This document shows, one piece after another, positions 5,476-5,770 of a DNA stretch of 5,770 bases (the stretch's first letter is position 1; every line of letters begins with the position of its first letter). Under the pieces are notes generated by a model that saw nothing but the letters and a program-made list of their open reading frames with translations, did not search any database and had not been told where the DNA came from. A program made the translations under genes and the position numbers. The DNA lies in NCBI GenBank assembly GCA_013003285.1, contig JABDJY010000391.1, positions 1-5,770 of the forward strand, in the 5' to 3' direction. Source of the DNA: Alphaproteobacteria bacterium (GTDB lineage Bacteria > Pseudomonadota > Alphaproteobacteria > UBA6615).

Positions 5476-5770
5476 ATGCCAAACCGGAAGAAAGATCATC
5501 AAGTCGGCCTATGGGCGCGCACGCGCGGCTATTTCCTGGCCGGCCTCCTGGTGGTCGCGCCCGTCGGTATCACCTTCTGGCTGAGTTGGTTGGTGTTGAG
5601 CTTTATCGATGCGCGGGTCACGCCACTCATTCCGGAAGCCTATAATCCCAACACCTATGTGCCGTTTGGCATTCCCGGCCTTGGGGTGTTGGTTCTCCTG
5701 ATCTTTATTACATTCGTCGGCGCGCTAACCCGGGTCCTGTTGGGGCGTTGGATGGTGCGTGGTGGTGAGC
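5476..5770 (+). CDS. DUF502 family membrane protein, N-terminal part, cut by the window edge
   Basis: The first 98 residues of a protein continuing past the right edge; there is no stop in the window. It matches the DUF502 family of bacterial inner-membrane proteins of unknown function. After a short basic N-terminus (MPNRKKDHQ) comes the family opening RGYFLAGLLVVAPVGIT with the first membrane helix (about residues 19-43). Then follows the loop PLIPEAYNPNTYVPFGIPGLG, in which the Pro-Leu-Ile-Pro, Tyr-Asn-Pro and Ile-Pro-Gly-Leu-Gly elements are characteristic. The second helix spans about 68-90 and ends in LTRVLLGRWMVRGGE. The ATG at 5476 is chosen because GAGGAA (5461-5466) lies nine bases upstream and the family motif starts soon after. 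It follows the tRNA pair on the same strand but is 178 bp away, so it probably has its own promoter. Family assignment is strong; function is unknown. Confidence 0.88.
   Translation, partial: MPNRKKDHQVGLWARTRGYFLAGLLVVAPVGITFWLSWLVLSFIDARVTPLIPEAYNPNTYVPFGIPGLGVLVLLIFITFVGALTRVLLGRWMVRGGE

Noticed and set aside
1..5770. Mobile element, CRISPR array, phage or toxin-antitoxin system
   Set aside because: No transposase, integrase, terminal repeats, repeat-spacer pattern or paired small toxin-antitoxin genes are visible, and the tRNA 3' ends are not duplicated as attachment sites nearby.

Overview
The window reads as a chromosomal segment of an alphaproteobacterium, with a Rhodospirillales-like lineage the most likely. 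This rests on the high GC content (around 60% by eye), the style of the DUF502, DUF4126 and tandem-UspA proteins, and tRNA genes that encode their own CCA. It looks like ordinary core chromosome: I see no insertion sequence, integrase, phage gene, CRISPR array or toxin-antitoxin pair.

Layout, left to right. Positions 1-178 are mostly non-coding and hold a 12-bp direct repeat. A plus-strand gene (179-841) encodes an Asp/Glu racemase-superfamily enzyme that keeps only the N-terminal catalytic cysteine. It converges on a minus-strand DUF4126 membrane protein (861-1571) across a 9-bp-stem hairpin that overlaps the end of the DUF4126 frame. Behind that, also on the minus strand, is a 258-residue soluble protein of unknown function (1689-2465).

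A 164-bp divergent region (2466-2629) carries a 7-bp inverted repeat and a plausible sigma-70 promoter. It leads into an alpha/beta hydrolase (2630-3481) with a fluoroacetate-dehalogenase-like triad but without that family's carboxylate-binding arginines. A small Lys/Arg-rich coiled-coil protein (3521-3988) follows closely and is probably co-transcribed. This pair converges on a minus-strand tandem-domain universal stress protein (4007-4873) across an 18-bp gap holding a 19-bp palindrome.

On the plus strand come two tandem tRNA-Leu genes, GAG (5030-5116) and CAG (5211-5297). They share most of their body and look like an ancient duplication with anticodon-arm divergence. The window ends inside a DUF502 membrane protein (from 5476) that runs off the right edge.

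The genes do not form one pathway. The only likely operon is hydrolase plus coiled-coil protein; the DUF4126 gene and the unknown gene are co-oriented but 117 bp apart. I did not find a convincing new multi-gene system. The most worthwhile leads are the mixed active site of the hydrolase, its coiled-coil partner, the single-cysteine racemase homologue and the unknown 258-residue protein.
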